A stretch of 64,000 nt of DNA from Flectonema sp. DT1601 (lineage: Eukaryota; Euglenozoa; Diplonemea; Diplonemida; Diplonemidae): the NCBI GenBank assembly GCA_964019425.1, contig OZ025852.1:62001-126000 (forward strand), read 5' to 3'. The position numbers and the translations under genes are program-made. The notes beneath the pieces are model-generated. The model had not been told where the DNA came from and ran no database searches. It saw nothing but the letters and a program-made list of their open reading frames with translations. Each line of letters opens with the position of its first letter. The first letter of the stretch is position 1. This document shows, piece by piece, positions 11,658 through 21,261 of the stretch.

Positions 11658-11950
11658 TCATTTTTCTTTTTTTTTTCCTGCATCAAGAATCGCATACCCT
11701 ACGAAGTAGCTGCCCTCCCCGAGCAGCAAAGCAGTTCCACTGCGCGTGACGGTCTCGGCTGCCATCAAATACAATCTGCTGGCTAACAGATTAACTGATT
11801 ATCTAGTATCCCTTTTCTTAGAATACCAACTACCAATGAGTTGGCTGTACGTTTATTATCGCTCCATCGAACATATGCATATCCTTGTAACCGACACTGT
11901 GTTTTTTTTTTTTTTTTTTTTTTTTGTTTGCTTTTTTGTTGTTTTTATTC

Positions 11951-11981
<31 letters not shown>

Positions 11982-12794
11982 AAATAATAAAACATACAAT
12001 CCGTGTGATAGAAATCTACCTGCGATACGTCTGTTACGTTGGTCAAGACACTCAAGTTTTTCATCATTCTTCATGAACCACCAGGAGTATATGTAATCAT
12101 GGTAGGCTCCACTACCCCATCTCTTAATGCTGTTTGTTATTTTTGTTTTAGTAAATCGACAAACTGCTATCAAAAAAGAAAATACAACGCAAACATACCC
12201 CTGAAGTGTTGTTCTCACATAATACGCCGCGAAAGATTGGTATTCCTCATCACGAGCAAAGAACGTCCAGATGTTTAATCCCTGAGAGACGTCACCTCTA
12301 TGTCCTTTGAGGATATGACCAGGTGAGTCGGTTCCGAAAGCTTTCCAAGACTGCTCGTCATCTGGATTATCATTCACGGTACTCGTACAGTATGGGATTT
12401 GATCATATGCAGGAAGAAATAACCTCCATGGATCAGTGTCAACTAGGTACAGATGTATGTATGGAAGTCTTCTTTCGTCTAAATTTCCCATCGAGTAGGA
12501 TGGACATTTAGCCCATCGTGGATCACCGTTTCCGACGTATTTCATAAAATCTTCTCTGTTTCCGTATACGTTAATGAAATAAGTCGGAGCGGTGTACAAC
12601 GCCATTATGAATAACGATTTAGCTGTTGTTCTAAGTAATCTCGATTGACCACCAAAAGTCGCTGGATCAGCTCTGTAGCTAAACGTCTTTACTAATGTTC
12701 TCCACATGCTGAACTGCGGTGCCCTCTTCGTACGAATTGACTGAGCACCAGTCTTACCGGCGCTCATCGAAGGATCCACATCTACGGTGGTCAT
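11658..12794 (-). CDS. Spliced membrane protein of unknown family
   Basis: Exons 12020-12129 and 12199-12794 are well supported; a third exon ending at the TGA at 11658-11660 is tentative. A textbook acceptor, CTCTTTTTCAG, lies 8 nt before the ATG. The protein starts hydrophilic and has a hydrophobic segment around residues 55-80 (FIMALYTAPTYFINVY), so at least one membrane span is likely. It continues with an aromatic-rich region (YDYIYSWWF). With the third exon starting at 11794 it totals 280 residues and ends in Lys-Lys-Glu-Lys, matching the KKxx form of ER-retrieval signals, though the end is purine-rich and the exon is uncertain. I do not recognise the family; a lineage-specific organelle membrane protein is possible. 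Confidence 0.72.
11795..12019 (-). other. Probable second intron of the spliced membrane-protein gene
   Basis: Donor GTAGAT after an in-frame GCA-G. The acceptor is ambiguous: AG at 11795-11796, or at 11783-11784; both keep the same downstream frame. The intron would contain the long poly-A and poly-T runs at 11901-11980, which otherwise translate to an implausible poly-Phe tail. Confidence 0.45.
12130..12198 (-). other. 69-nt in-frame intron
   Basis: Donor GTATGT, acceptor AACAAACAG, phase 2. Its length is a multiple of three and it has no in-frame stop, so unspliced RNA stays open and adds 23 mostly hydrophobic residues. Splicing gives a smoother protein (TLQ-G-IKRWGSG). Confidence 0.7.
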
Positions 12795-13558
12795 TGTTGG
12801 ACCTGAAAAAGAGATTAGAAAAAATTATATTTTAAATCGACTAAATTACTTCCACTACGAAATCAGACTTTCCCATCAGTTGAAGAAGACAGTGACAGTG
12901 AAACATGACCACATCTCAGAGTTATGAAAAGGGAAGCAGTTTAATGTTTTCAAAATAAAAGCCACCCCACCCAACTAGTAACTAACTTAAAGAAAAGACC
13001 GCAACTAAAATATTAAAATAATTGAACTTGAGAGGTTCACGTTAGCTAGTCCTGACTGGTGACTTCCTCCATCTGTTCAGAAGAATTGTGGGGACAAACA
13101 CCTAATACAAACTCACAACTCAACTTGCTAGTCAGGGAACATAAACCCTCACCAATAAATAGAAATGCAACACTACCAAGTCGTGTGACTACTAACAGTG
13201 ATTTAAACACAAGTGAGAATGTTATTGCGATACGCACAACAATGAAATAGACACAACAACACCACACCACACTACACTACTCAGTTCTGCAGTAGTATCG
13301 CAACAACAGATAAAACGCATTCGTGAAAACGATGCGACAACCAAAAGACATTTATGACGGAGAAATCTTTTTTACTTTCTCAGATTCACAACTGACGAAA
13401 TAATACAAAAATAATATAAAAAAGAAAACTAAATATCTAAACCAAAAAAAAAAATCGGGGATTTTTTTTTTTTTTTTTTTTTTAATACCATGAAAATGAA
13501 ATTCAAAAAAAAAAAAAAAAATAGAAATAATAGATAACAATATTTTGTGTAAATTAAA
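12795..13558. other. Intergenic, two short weak frames
   Basis: A 74-codon minus frame (13046-13270) starts with GTG, has a good acceptor (TTCTGAACAG) near its end, and leaves only MEEVTSQD after it. I do not accept it as a gene. Poly-A/T runs occupy 13440-13520. Confidence 0.4.
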
Positions 13559-16500
13559 TTAAAGTAAACTACTGGCTAAGCCTCCTGTTGGTGAGTAATT
13601 CTTAAAAGCGTAAAGAGTGTAATTAGAAATTTCTTGAAAAGACTTTGTCGAATCAGAGCTGCTGCTGCAACGTTCTTTAAGGATATCAAGAAGATCATCA
13701 GGAGTTAGATGCGTACAGCAATCTTTATTAACAGAATTGTGTTTGATGATCGACTTATTCACAGTTCCTGATGACTGCTGAGATTCCATTGAGATTGCTC
13801 TATCGTCACACGATCCCCAAAAAGTATTATTCACGACTAATCCTTGACTGTTCCCAGCAACAAGACATCCTCCATCACAAGGTTGACTAAACATAATTGT
13901 ATTGTTATAAATCAACCCTGCTCCACTATTTCTAATTAGTATAGAATAGGTACCATAATCCTTAAGTGTGTTGTTTGTAAATAATCCACCACCTCCATGA
14001 CAATAAACACAACCAAACAACTCACCTCCGTTAAGATTGTTGTTGTTAATGCGAGGAGTTGCATGGTCTCTGACGAGGATATCCCTTTCGATGTTATTTT
14101 GTAAAATATTTTTTTCAAATAATGATCGAGTTCCCTTTCCGCAGATTACAATACCACCGCCTTCGTTATTTGTTATGGTGTTGTGAGAGAAAGTAGGGTT
14201 CGATCCTCCTTCAATAAGAACTCCTGCACAGCCATTTCCTGATATGGAATTGTGAGTCACTCTACCTCGACCACGAGATCCAACAGCAATACCTCCACCT
14301 TTTCCATTTATTAAAAAGTTTGATGTTACTAACGGTCTTGATGAAGCTCCTTCAATTACAACAGAGCAATCACCGCATTGAGATATTGTGTTGTTCTTTA
14401 TTACTCCTGCTCCTAGGCTGCGAATCCAAACTCCGATACGCCAACTTCTTATTTCACAATTTGAGATCATCGGACATCCCTCTGTTATAAGTACGGCACT
14501 CTTACAGGAATGCGCTGTTATGATGCAATTGTCAACTGTTCCGGTACCACCTCTTAGAAATATCGCTGTCTCTCCACCACGTTTTCTAACAGTAATCCCC
14601 CTGACAGTGCCTAAGGTTGATCTAATGTAGATTGCTGGAGTTGGTCCACAATGTTCAATTATGACGTCTTTTTTTGAAACTCCCGGAGCAGCAGTTATCG
14701 TGAACCCTCTAACGATAGCTATACTACTTCTATATATACCGGCATCGAGATAGATTACATCTCCGTCGGTGGCATATTTGCAAGCCGATTCTAAATCACG
14801 GCCATCCCAGTTTCTCGAAACCCAAGGAGAGGAGCTACACCCTATATTGACATCGATGAATGACAAATCCTCATTAGTGAAATTATGTGAAACGTGATGA
14901 GCGCATCGCTGAATTGATTGAAAGTTATCTCTTTTGTTTATGTATTCTTCTGTTGTTGATTTGAACACTGATAATGCATCAAAAGAGTTGTCGCCGTTTA
15001 GAAGCATTTTGAGGACTTGTCGTTCTGTTCGAGTCGCCTCATCGACTTCGATTAGCGATTGCTCATCTTCAGTTGAGGAGATGATATCTTTTTTAACTGA
15101 CGTCGTAAGTTGTGGTTCGCAGTCGGTTGTTATAACTGCTGTCTTGGTAGTGATTGGTTCGTTTTTAACTTTCGTTGATGATTCGCTGTTAAATAATTGA
15201 ATTTCTTCTTCCAATATATTGTATCGAATAGTCCCCAGTTTCCGAATTAGATAATTCCTGTTGAAAGAATTCTCATCGGAATCGTTGTTGTTTTTTATTA
15301 TTATTATTTTTTTATTAAAACCAGAGAGTTGATGATTAATAGCTTCCCTGTTTTTTGAGATTTCCAAATCCAAAGACGTCAGTTCGATATTACAAAGTTC
15401 AGAGTTACTCAAGAATGTAACCAGATCATGAGAAACCAAACTCAGACGACCGAATTTTAACTTTTCAGGATGAGTCTGCCTCCTTTCTAATTTCACAGAT
15501 TTCTCTGAACTGTTCAGACGGCTCAGCAACCGTCTCTTCTTGTTGTATAAAGCGGTGGTCGTGTCCAGCATTTTTTTTAATATTTCTTCCTCGGAAGTGA
15601 GAGGATCACTACATCCCAGTCTGATGTTGACTTCCGGTCGCGATTTAATCTTCTTCGCCCTCTCTGCGAATAACAAAGTTGCTAAAGTATTTTCATAATC
15701 GCTAGTCTTCGGTGTTATCGTTGCTATAATTTGGGTACTGCAATTCCCACTAAGTTTATCTTTGAGCAACCACGTTATGATACTTTCTCTGTGAGGAAGG
15801 TTCTTTTCTTTAATCCCATCACGTGATGCCTTAGATGCTAATAAATTCATTACTCTGGAGAGAGTGCTTAATGACTTGTTGATGTTTGATAAAGCCTGTA
15901 GCTCTGCTGATTTCAGGTAAAGACTGCTGCCGATATGCTGACTAGAAGCGAGATCACAGAGAGTTAAAAAGTTTGATGAAGATCTGTGTTTTAAATCTCT
16001 ATTGACATTTATAAGTTTACGACGTCTACATGATTTTAATTTGGATGATAATTTGAGTCGATTTGATTGTGAAAACGATCTGGGTTTAATACAATGAAAT
16101 GTTCCAAAGGAAGCAGGTATTTCGTTAACTACGTCAGACGGCAGAATAACAAAATCTGATTCATCGCAAAAAGCTGAATTTTCAGATAATTGAAGTTCCA
16201 AAACGAGATGAGCATTTTCTGTTTTATTCCTTCCAAGACCAATGATTGCATCGATGTGATCTGTTTCAGTAATCGTAACTCTACTGACACCATCAACGTA
16301 TGGACCAACATCAGGGTGTTCCCTGACTCTTAGCTCACTTCGCTTACTACAACTTGTGTTGAGTTCAGCGAGTGTGTCGAATACTTTGTCATTAATAATC
16401 TCATAGACAGACGCTTCTAGTGTTATTCTGTTTTCACCTTTTTTAGAATGCGATAGCAGTTCTTCGTACAGGAGTGGTGCAAGACCAGGATTATCTTTTG

Positions 16501-16861
16501 TTCCGAGTAAAGAAAAACTTTTACCAGAAGTTGAACTTCCATAAGTAAATACACAACTGTTGATTCCATCGAGAATGTTATATATTGCTTCTTGACCCAT
16601 TCCTCTAAATATCGTTTCTTGAGTTGCTTCTGTCGTGTTCTTTTCGTCTTCAACGCATTCTACACAACTATTGTAGACTGAATCCCATTTTTTCCAAACC
16701 CTCTCTTCTCTCAGATATGGATGTCGTAATCGAAGTGTGTTGTCGGAGCATTTCACAATCCATCCTTCTTTCTCTTTTTCTTTTTCTCCTTTTAAAAATG
16801 GTCTCACTCGAATGCATACTTTTATAGGGGTGCCACCACCAGAGGCGGCGGCTGCCGTCAT
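13559..16861 (-). CDS. Kinesin motor fused to a right-handed beta-helix
   Basis: 1,100 residues in one exon. Residues 11-410 form a kinesin motor: KVCIRVRPF start, P-loop GSSTSGKS at 108-115 (variant of GQTGSGKT), a DLASSQ segment in place of DLAGSE, LPHRESIITWLLKDKLSGN, and FAERAKKIKSRPEVN entering the neck. The switch I motif (SSRSH) is not evident and the region before DLASSQ is long and divergent, so ATP hydrolysis may be weak or lost. A charged linker follows, with possible coiled coil around 425-600. Residues about 680-1040 are a parallel beta-helix with repeated NNTI/GGGI/VVIEG turns, the fold of NosD, pectate-lyase-like and FBXO11 domains, often sugar- or substrate-binding. The combination is unusual and suggests a motor or scaffold carrying a ligand-binding tail. 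An acceptor-like AG lies at 16881-16882. Confidence 0.88.
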   Translation of the reverse strand: MTAAAASGGGTPIKVCIRVRPFLKGEKEKEKEGWIVKCSDNTLRLRHPYLREERVWKKWDSVYNSCVECVEDEKNTTEATQETIFRGMGQEAIYNILDGINSCVFTYGSSTSGKSFSLLGTKDNPGLAPLLYEELLSHSKKGENRITLEASVYEIINDKVFDTLAELNTSCSKRSELRVREHPDVGPYVDGVSRVTITETDHIDAIIGLGRNKTENAHLVLELQLSENSAFCDESDFVILPSDVVNEIPASFGTFHCIKPRSFSQSNRLKLSSKLKSCRRRKLINVNRDLKHRSSSNFLTLCDLASSQHIGSSLYLKSAELQALSNINKSLSTLSRVMNLLASKASRDGIKEKNLPHRESIITWLLKDKLSGNCSTQIIATITPKTSDYENTLATLLFAERAKKIKSRPEVNIRLGCSDPLTSEEEILKKMLDTTTALYNKKRRLLSRLNSSEKSVKLERRQTHPEKLKFGRLSLVSHDLVTFLSNSELCNIELTSLDLEISKNREAINHQLSGFNKKIIIIKNNNDSDENSFNRNYLIRKLGTIRYNILEEEIQLFNSESSTKVKNEPITTKTAVITTDCEPQLTTSVKKDIISSTEDEQSLIEVDEATRTERQVLKMLLNGDNSFDALSVFKSTTEEYINKRDNFQSIQRCAHHVSHNFTNEDLSFIDVNIGCSSSPWVSRNWDGRDLESACKYATDGDVIYLDAGIYRSSIAIVRGFTITAAPGVSKKDVIIEHCGPTPAIYIRSTLGTVRGITVRKRGGETAIFLRGGTGTVDNCIITAHSCKSAVLITEGCPMISNCEIRSWRIGVWIRSLGAGVIKNNTISQCGDCSVVIEGASSRPLVTSNFLINGKGGGIAVGSRGRGRVTHNSISGNGCAGVLIEGGSNPTFSHNTITNNEGGGIVICGKGTRSLFEKNILQNNIERDILVRDHATPRINNNNLNGGELFGCVYCHGGGGLFTNNTLKDYGTYSILIRNSGAGLIYNNTIMFSQPCDGGCLVAGNSQGLVVNNTFWGSCDDRAISMESQQSSGTVNKSIIKHNSVNKDCCTHLTPDDLLDILKERCSSSSDSTKSFQEISNYTLYAFKNYSPTGGLASSLL

Positions 16862-17550
16862 ATTGTTTATTAAAATACTACTACAGATCGAATAAAGTAA
16901 TTAAAATAAAACAAAATACGAAAAGGTTATCAATAATGACCTCAGTAAGAAACTCAGCAGGTCAACTCCCAACAGATGTTTATTGTTCTTTATGTTATGT
17001 CCTGAATAATTATTATGATTCAATTCTTGTTTTTTCACAATACGATCATTTCCTAGAAATAACGTTTGTTCTGCTCGCAGAAAAGAGACAAGGCAGGTAG
17101 CTGACTGTACCTAGAGAGTGAATTCTGTTGGTTTATTCGCCATACGGACACTCCAAACTGTGACAACTCAAATAAAGAGATGTGAGGAACGGCCTTCCCC
17201 ATGCCATTAGTCACTTCCGTGAGTAGTTTTCGTAAGCCGCTTGCGATCAAACTGCGGGTCAGAGCGCAAACACAGAAAAAGGAGAGGAGAGGGAGAGAGA
17301 GGAAGAAAAACAATAAAAAGAATTTCGTTGTCAGAAAATTTGAAAAAAAAAAAAAAAAAAAATTTAAACAAAATTCCTCTTTTCCCGACGTTGGTAAAGT
17401 CCATCAAAGAGAACAAATGAAGTGAAGTCTTCACTAATTCGGAAGATCCTTTTTTTGGTATTCTAAAAAAGGATATTATCTGTTGAGAGAAACAGAAAAA
17501 AAGAAAGAAAAAAAAAATTGGTTTCCAGACTGAGGAATAAGAAGATACGT
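16862..17550. other. Intergenic
   Basis: Mixed sequence with A-rich runs at 17340-17365 and 17490-17520. Short frames on both strands overlap one another and lack supporting signals. Nothing else seen. Confidence 0.45.
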
Positions 17551-19920
17551 TTAAAAGTGAATTTTAAAATCCCACTTCATATCACCACCTGCATCACTGT
17601 TCACATCGTCTCTGAATGGCCACCAAAATGGATAGTTCGTATTCCAACTGTTGTCGTGAAGGCAGAATGCGAATCCTTCTTTGAGAGGAATATCACCATT
17701 CATCGGACTCGCAAAAGGGTACAATCCATGACCCCATCTAACTAAAGTAGAGTCAACTGTTTCTATAAATATTCCTTCATCACTTTTACTGTAAGCGACA
17801 CCAGAAGTGACTCCGTGAAGACCTTTCCCTGAACCATCTAAGACGTCGATTGGATTTGTCCAGACACCTAACTTATCCATGAAGTAGTTAAAACTATTAT
17901 TGTATATTGGAGTAAATTTTAAATAGAGAGCTTCTGGTAGTCTTGTTGATGTTTTATCAAATATTTGAAGTGAAAAATTCATCACATTCTCAGTTTTAAA
18001 AGAATATGAAAGGAAAGTTGAATTAGCGTATCCGTAATCATTGTGTAGGTTAGATGGGAATAGTAGTTCGATGATGAGTTCTTTTTTTAATATGTTTGTT
18101 GAAATTAATATGTTGGAGGAAGTGTATGTGGCATTTTTTGAAATTTGAGGAGTCACTCCAGGTTTACCGTATTCATCAGTCCCGCCAGTACCAGGTCTGA
18201 GATAATTACTTCTCCAGTCTGCATAGACGTCGTCATTGAGGCTTTGGTAGATTAGCTGTCCGAAGGTTCCTGGCCATGACTTTTTATTAACAGTAATGTT
18301 ACTGAGAGAACCATCAGATAAAACAGAAAACTGAATCCATCCAAAATCAATAATCGTGTTAGGTTGTGTTGGTGTGAACCCAACAGTTGAAGGCTTGCTT
18401 GGTGAGAGTCTACTGAACTCTTTTTCCATCATTGATTTGACAGGATGGTCACCAAGAGCTTCCATCGGCCTCTGAATACCATATTGTCGTTGTTCAACCC
18501 ATACTTGCTCAAACTCTCTGAGAATTGAATCATTCGATGCTAATCCTTCGTGAAATACTTTATTATCCCAATTATTAAAATGCCACTTACCCATCGATGC
18601 GACGTGAAGACCCCACGTGTGTTCACCATTCTTTTGTGCTTGTCTTGTTGCGTTTTTTAGACGTTCATCATTTGGACAATTCACATCAGACAGACATTTC
18701 GACAGCGATCTTCCGAATGAGCGAGCGCGAGCTTCCTTCCATGGATCAGATTGAACTCCCATAATCCACGAATCACTTAAATCTTTTGTAACAACTGGTA
18801 GGGTCTTGATGACGGAATCACCAGCAGCGTGGACGGCTTTACTGTAGGTGTCGAGATCTGATGCAATTATTTCAGCATTTGGATAGAACCTCGCAGCGTA
18901 GTTCCAAACATTTTGAGCATCACTCGGAGAAGTGATCGGACCAGCATTGTCACCTCTCCACGCGTAGATTAACGCTTCATCGAAATTTGGAAGTTCAAGG
19001 CGAGGAGATTCTGGAGTTCCACCGTCACCGTTGAAACCATTTTCTGGATTCCAAAGACCACCATTGTCGATTTGACCATATCCGTATGGATGCCAAAATG
19101 TTAACAACTCCTCTCCAGTTGGAGAGACTGCTGACGATCCTGGAGCGGTTACATTATCGATACTTGATCCATCTTTCCAAATAAAAGCTTGAGGTACATT
19201 CGGTGGATTACATCTACCGTTACCACCAATCGAATACGTAGCTATTCCTTTTGATTTTAATAATCTGATACTCGAACGAGGGACTCCAGGAACGTCTCTT
19301 TGAGATAAGACAGTCTTGTTTGAAACCCCCAACAGCAGATCAATAGAATGCGTTAAATCAAAGCCAGCTTTGATCATTTCCGGATTCATAGCTGCAAGTT
19401 CAGCGTTTGTAGGAAACGCATGGTATGTTATCCATCCTTTTGAAATCGCGTTTTTAAATATTGAAATCTCTGTTTCTGTTGGGCACATTAGACCCATGTT
19501 TTTCGGACAACTTAAGTATAAAGAAATAAGATACGATTGCGTCATCCATTTCATTTGAGGTGCTCCGATGGTTTTGTTTTTAGAAAGCAGTTCTCCCACA
19601 GCTGCTGCTGTAGGAAAATAATCATTAAAATATTTATTAATGACAGAAGTCGTGCTGGATGTGAAGCCAGCGTCGAAATGGTTTGCCATTATGATGTGGA
19701 CTTTTTTTATTTCTTTTCCAGAAGTTGAATAAAAACATTCAGGTGTTCCCATAGTGCTGTAACAACAACCTCTTGACGTACACATGTCTTTTGATATTCC
19801 TGTCCAACCACAATCAACTCTTCGAGTTACAGAGGCACATGAATCTCCATCTGCAATCTGAACATTAACTCCAACAGCAGCAGCTACACATAATGTGAGG
19901 CTGGCGATTTTTAGCAACAT
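17551..19920 (-). CDS. Secreted trefoil + GH38-like (DUF5054) protein
   Basis: 789 residues from the ATG at 19920. That start gives a clean signal peptide (MLLKIASLTLCVAAAVG) and lies just after two acceptor AGs (19936-19937 and 19923-19924); the longer frame to 19950 would be leader. Residues 28-62 form a P-type trefoil with six cysteines (C28, C37, C47, C52, C53, C62) and DCG-x2-GI. The remainder is of the DUF5054 type, related to GH38 alpha-mannosidases: H81-F-D83-A-G at the N-terminus matches the GH38 metal-binding HxDxG motif, and EHTWGLH lies further on. Several N-x-S/T sites fit passage through the secretory route. A glycoside hydrolase acting in the lysosome, vacuole or outside the cell is likely; the substrate cannot be deduced. 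Confidence 0.85.
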   Translation of the reverse strand: MLLKIASLTLCVAAAVGVNVQIADGDSCASVTRRVDCGWTGISKDMCTSRGCCYSTMGTPECFYSTSGKEIKKVHIIMANHFDAGFTSSTTSVINKYFNDYFPTAAAVGELLSKNKTIGAPQMKWMTQSYLISLYLSCPKNMGLMCPTETEISIFKNAISKGWITYHAFPTNAELAAMNPEMIKAGFDLTHSIDLLLGVSNKTVLSQRDVPGVPRSSIRLLKSKGIATYSIGGNGRCNPPNVPQAFIWKDGSSIDNVTAPGSSAVSPTGEELLTFWHPYGYGQIDNGGLWNPENGFNGDGGTPESPRLELPNFDEALIYAWRGDNAGPITSPSDAQNVWNYAARFYPNAEIIASDLDTYSKAVHAAGDSVIKTLPVVTKDLSDSWIMGVQSDPWKEARARSFGRSLSKCLSDVNCPNDERLKNATRQAQKNGEHTWGLHVASMGKWHFNNWDNKVFHEGLASNDSILREFEQVWVEQRQYGIQRPMEALGDHPVKSMMEKEFSRLSPSKPSTVGFTPTQPNTIIDFGWIQFSVLSDGSLSNITVNKKSWPGTFGQLIYQSLNDDVYADWRSNYLRPGTGGTDEYGKPGVTPQISKNATYTSSNILISTNILKKELIIELLFPSNLHNDYGYANSTFLSYSFKTENVMNFSLQIFDKTSTRLPEALYLKFTPIYNNSFNYFMDKLGVWTNPIDVLDGSGKGLHGVTSGVAYSKSDEGIFIETVDSTLVRWGHGLYPFASPMNGDIPLKEGFAFCLHDNSWNTNYPFWWPFRDDVNSDAGGDMKWDFKIHF

Positions 19921-20072
19921 CACTGTGTGTATTAACTGTGAACAAAACAAAATGTGAGATTTTTTTATTCATTTAATAAGGAACAACTCCATACAATACA
20001 ATAGCAAGTTAGGACTCGTGAGGAGGGGGCTAAGGGTTCCTCGACGTCGATAAATAGTACACAAGAAACTTA

Positions 20073-20975
20073 TTAATAATACATCGTACGATGTGTTTGA
20101 TGAGATCTGTAATCCTTGAGAGCAACCCAATCAGATCTTTCGAACATGGTACGCAACTCAGAGAGTGCGGCGTCAACTGAGTGCCAAGTTGATTTCGATT
20201 TCGGACGTCTGAGATGAGAATCAGGAAATGTTTTTAACGTCCCTCCATTAGCTGAAAGATATAATTGTCTAGGAACTGGTCTACCCGGAAGAGGATTAGA
20301 TGCTGGTGTTAATTCTATAACAGCACTGCAATCAAATGCAGAAGTTGTTTGTTGTGACCCAGTTCGAGGACCAGGTCCACATCCTAACGGTCGATGCCAT
20401 TTAATTGAAGCAACACACGGAAACAATCTAATGGCAACAGTTCTCGGTTCTACTACGATAGTTATGTCATATTCATCTCCTATCAGTGATGGCTTTTCAC
20501 GAATTATTTTAATCAGTTCGTAACCTACAGCAGATGGTCTTCTTTGATCATATGTTTTCATATCAACTACAAGAACAGAATACATATTTCGAGGTATCCA
20601 CCAAACACCTGCGTATGGTTCCCATGAATTTCTAACTCTCTTTCCGATTGATCCTTGCGGAGATCCAATTACTTCTCTCCAACTCTTTGAGACGATACAA
20701 CAAGCTCGTAGGTCTCTTGTGGACTCAACGAAACAGAATATCAGCCGAAGGACTCCTTGAGGGATCCTTTTAAAGAACAATTTCTCACTTTTAACTTCAT
20801 CTTCACTCTCCTCAGTAGAAAAACTGTAAACAGTCGGGGTATTACACCAAGCTACTGAGCTGCGAGGGGATCTCAAATTCGTGTTTGAATGCATCATCGT
20901 TACACTTCTGTTTATCATCGTGGCGCTCAGGTGTGTTGATGGCATCTGACTAGATAACATGTTCTCTGATTTCAT
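20073..20975 (-). CDS. F-box protein
   Basis: 300 residues. An F-box occupies about 70-104 (IPQGVLRLIFCFVESTRDLRAC-x3-SKSWREV), the helical module that docks substrate receptors onto SKP1 in SCF ubiquitin ligases. The C-terminal 190 residues have no recognised repeat; they are probably the substrate- or lipid-binding part (VIELTPASNPLPGRPVPRQLYL). The first 65 residues are Ser/Asn-rich and likely disordered. Acceptor TTTTTGTAG has its AG at 20996-20997, 20 nt before the ATG. A four-codon upstream ATG frame lies in that leader and may lower translation. Confidence 0.8.
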   Translation of the reverse strand: MKSENMLSSQMPSTHLSATMINRSVTMMHSNTNLRSPRSSVAWCNTPTVYSFSTEESEDEVKSEKLFFKRIPQGVLRLIFCFVESTRDLRACCIVSKSWREVIGSPQGSIGKRVRNSWEPYAGVWWIPRNMYSVLVVDMKTYDQRRPSAVGYELIKIIREKPSLIGDEYDITIVVEPRTVAIRLFPCVASIKWHRPLGCGPGPRTGSQQTTSAFDCSAVIELTPASNPLPGRPVPRQLYLSANGGTLKTFPDSHLRRPKSKSTWHSVDAALSELRTMFERSDWVALKDYRSHQTHRTMYY

Positions 20976-21261
20976 AAATTAGACATCGAAATTAACTACA
21001 AAAATAAAGTGATAATACAAAGTAATCAACCAAAGTAAATCATACTATTCGGTGTGTTTAATAAAAATAATATATTTACCTGAATGGGGGGGATAAGAAC
21101 CAACTGATTGCTAACAAACACATTCCGTAAATAAAAAATCCAAAGCAGAAGAAGACCAAATATTCTAAACTGCGAAATCAAACCAACGTGTTGATATTCG
21201 TATCTAAGTTACTTCTATTCATCAGTAGTGGTGTAGAGGTGATGTTTTTTTTTTTTTTTTT

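Noticed and set aside
13046-13270. 74-codon minus frame with hydrophobic segments
   Set aside because: GTG start and an internal acceptor close to its end; no family and no other support.
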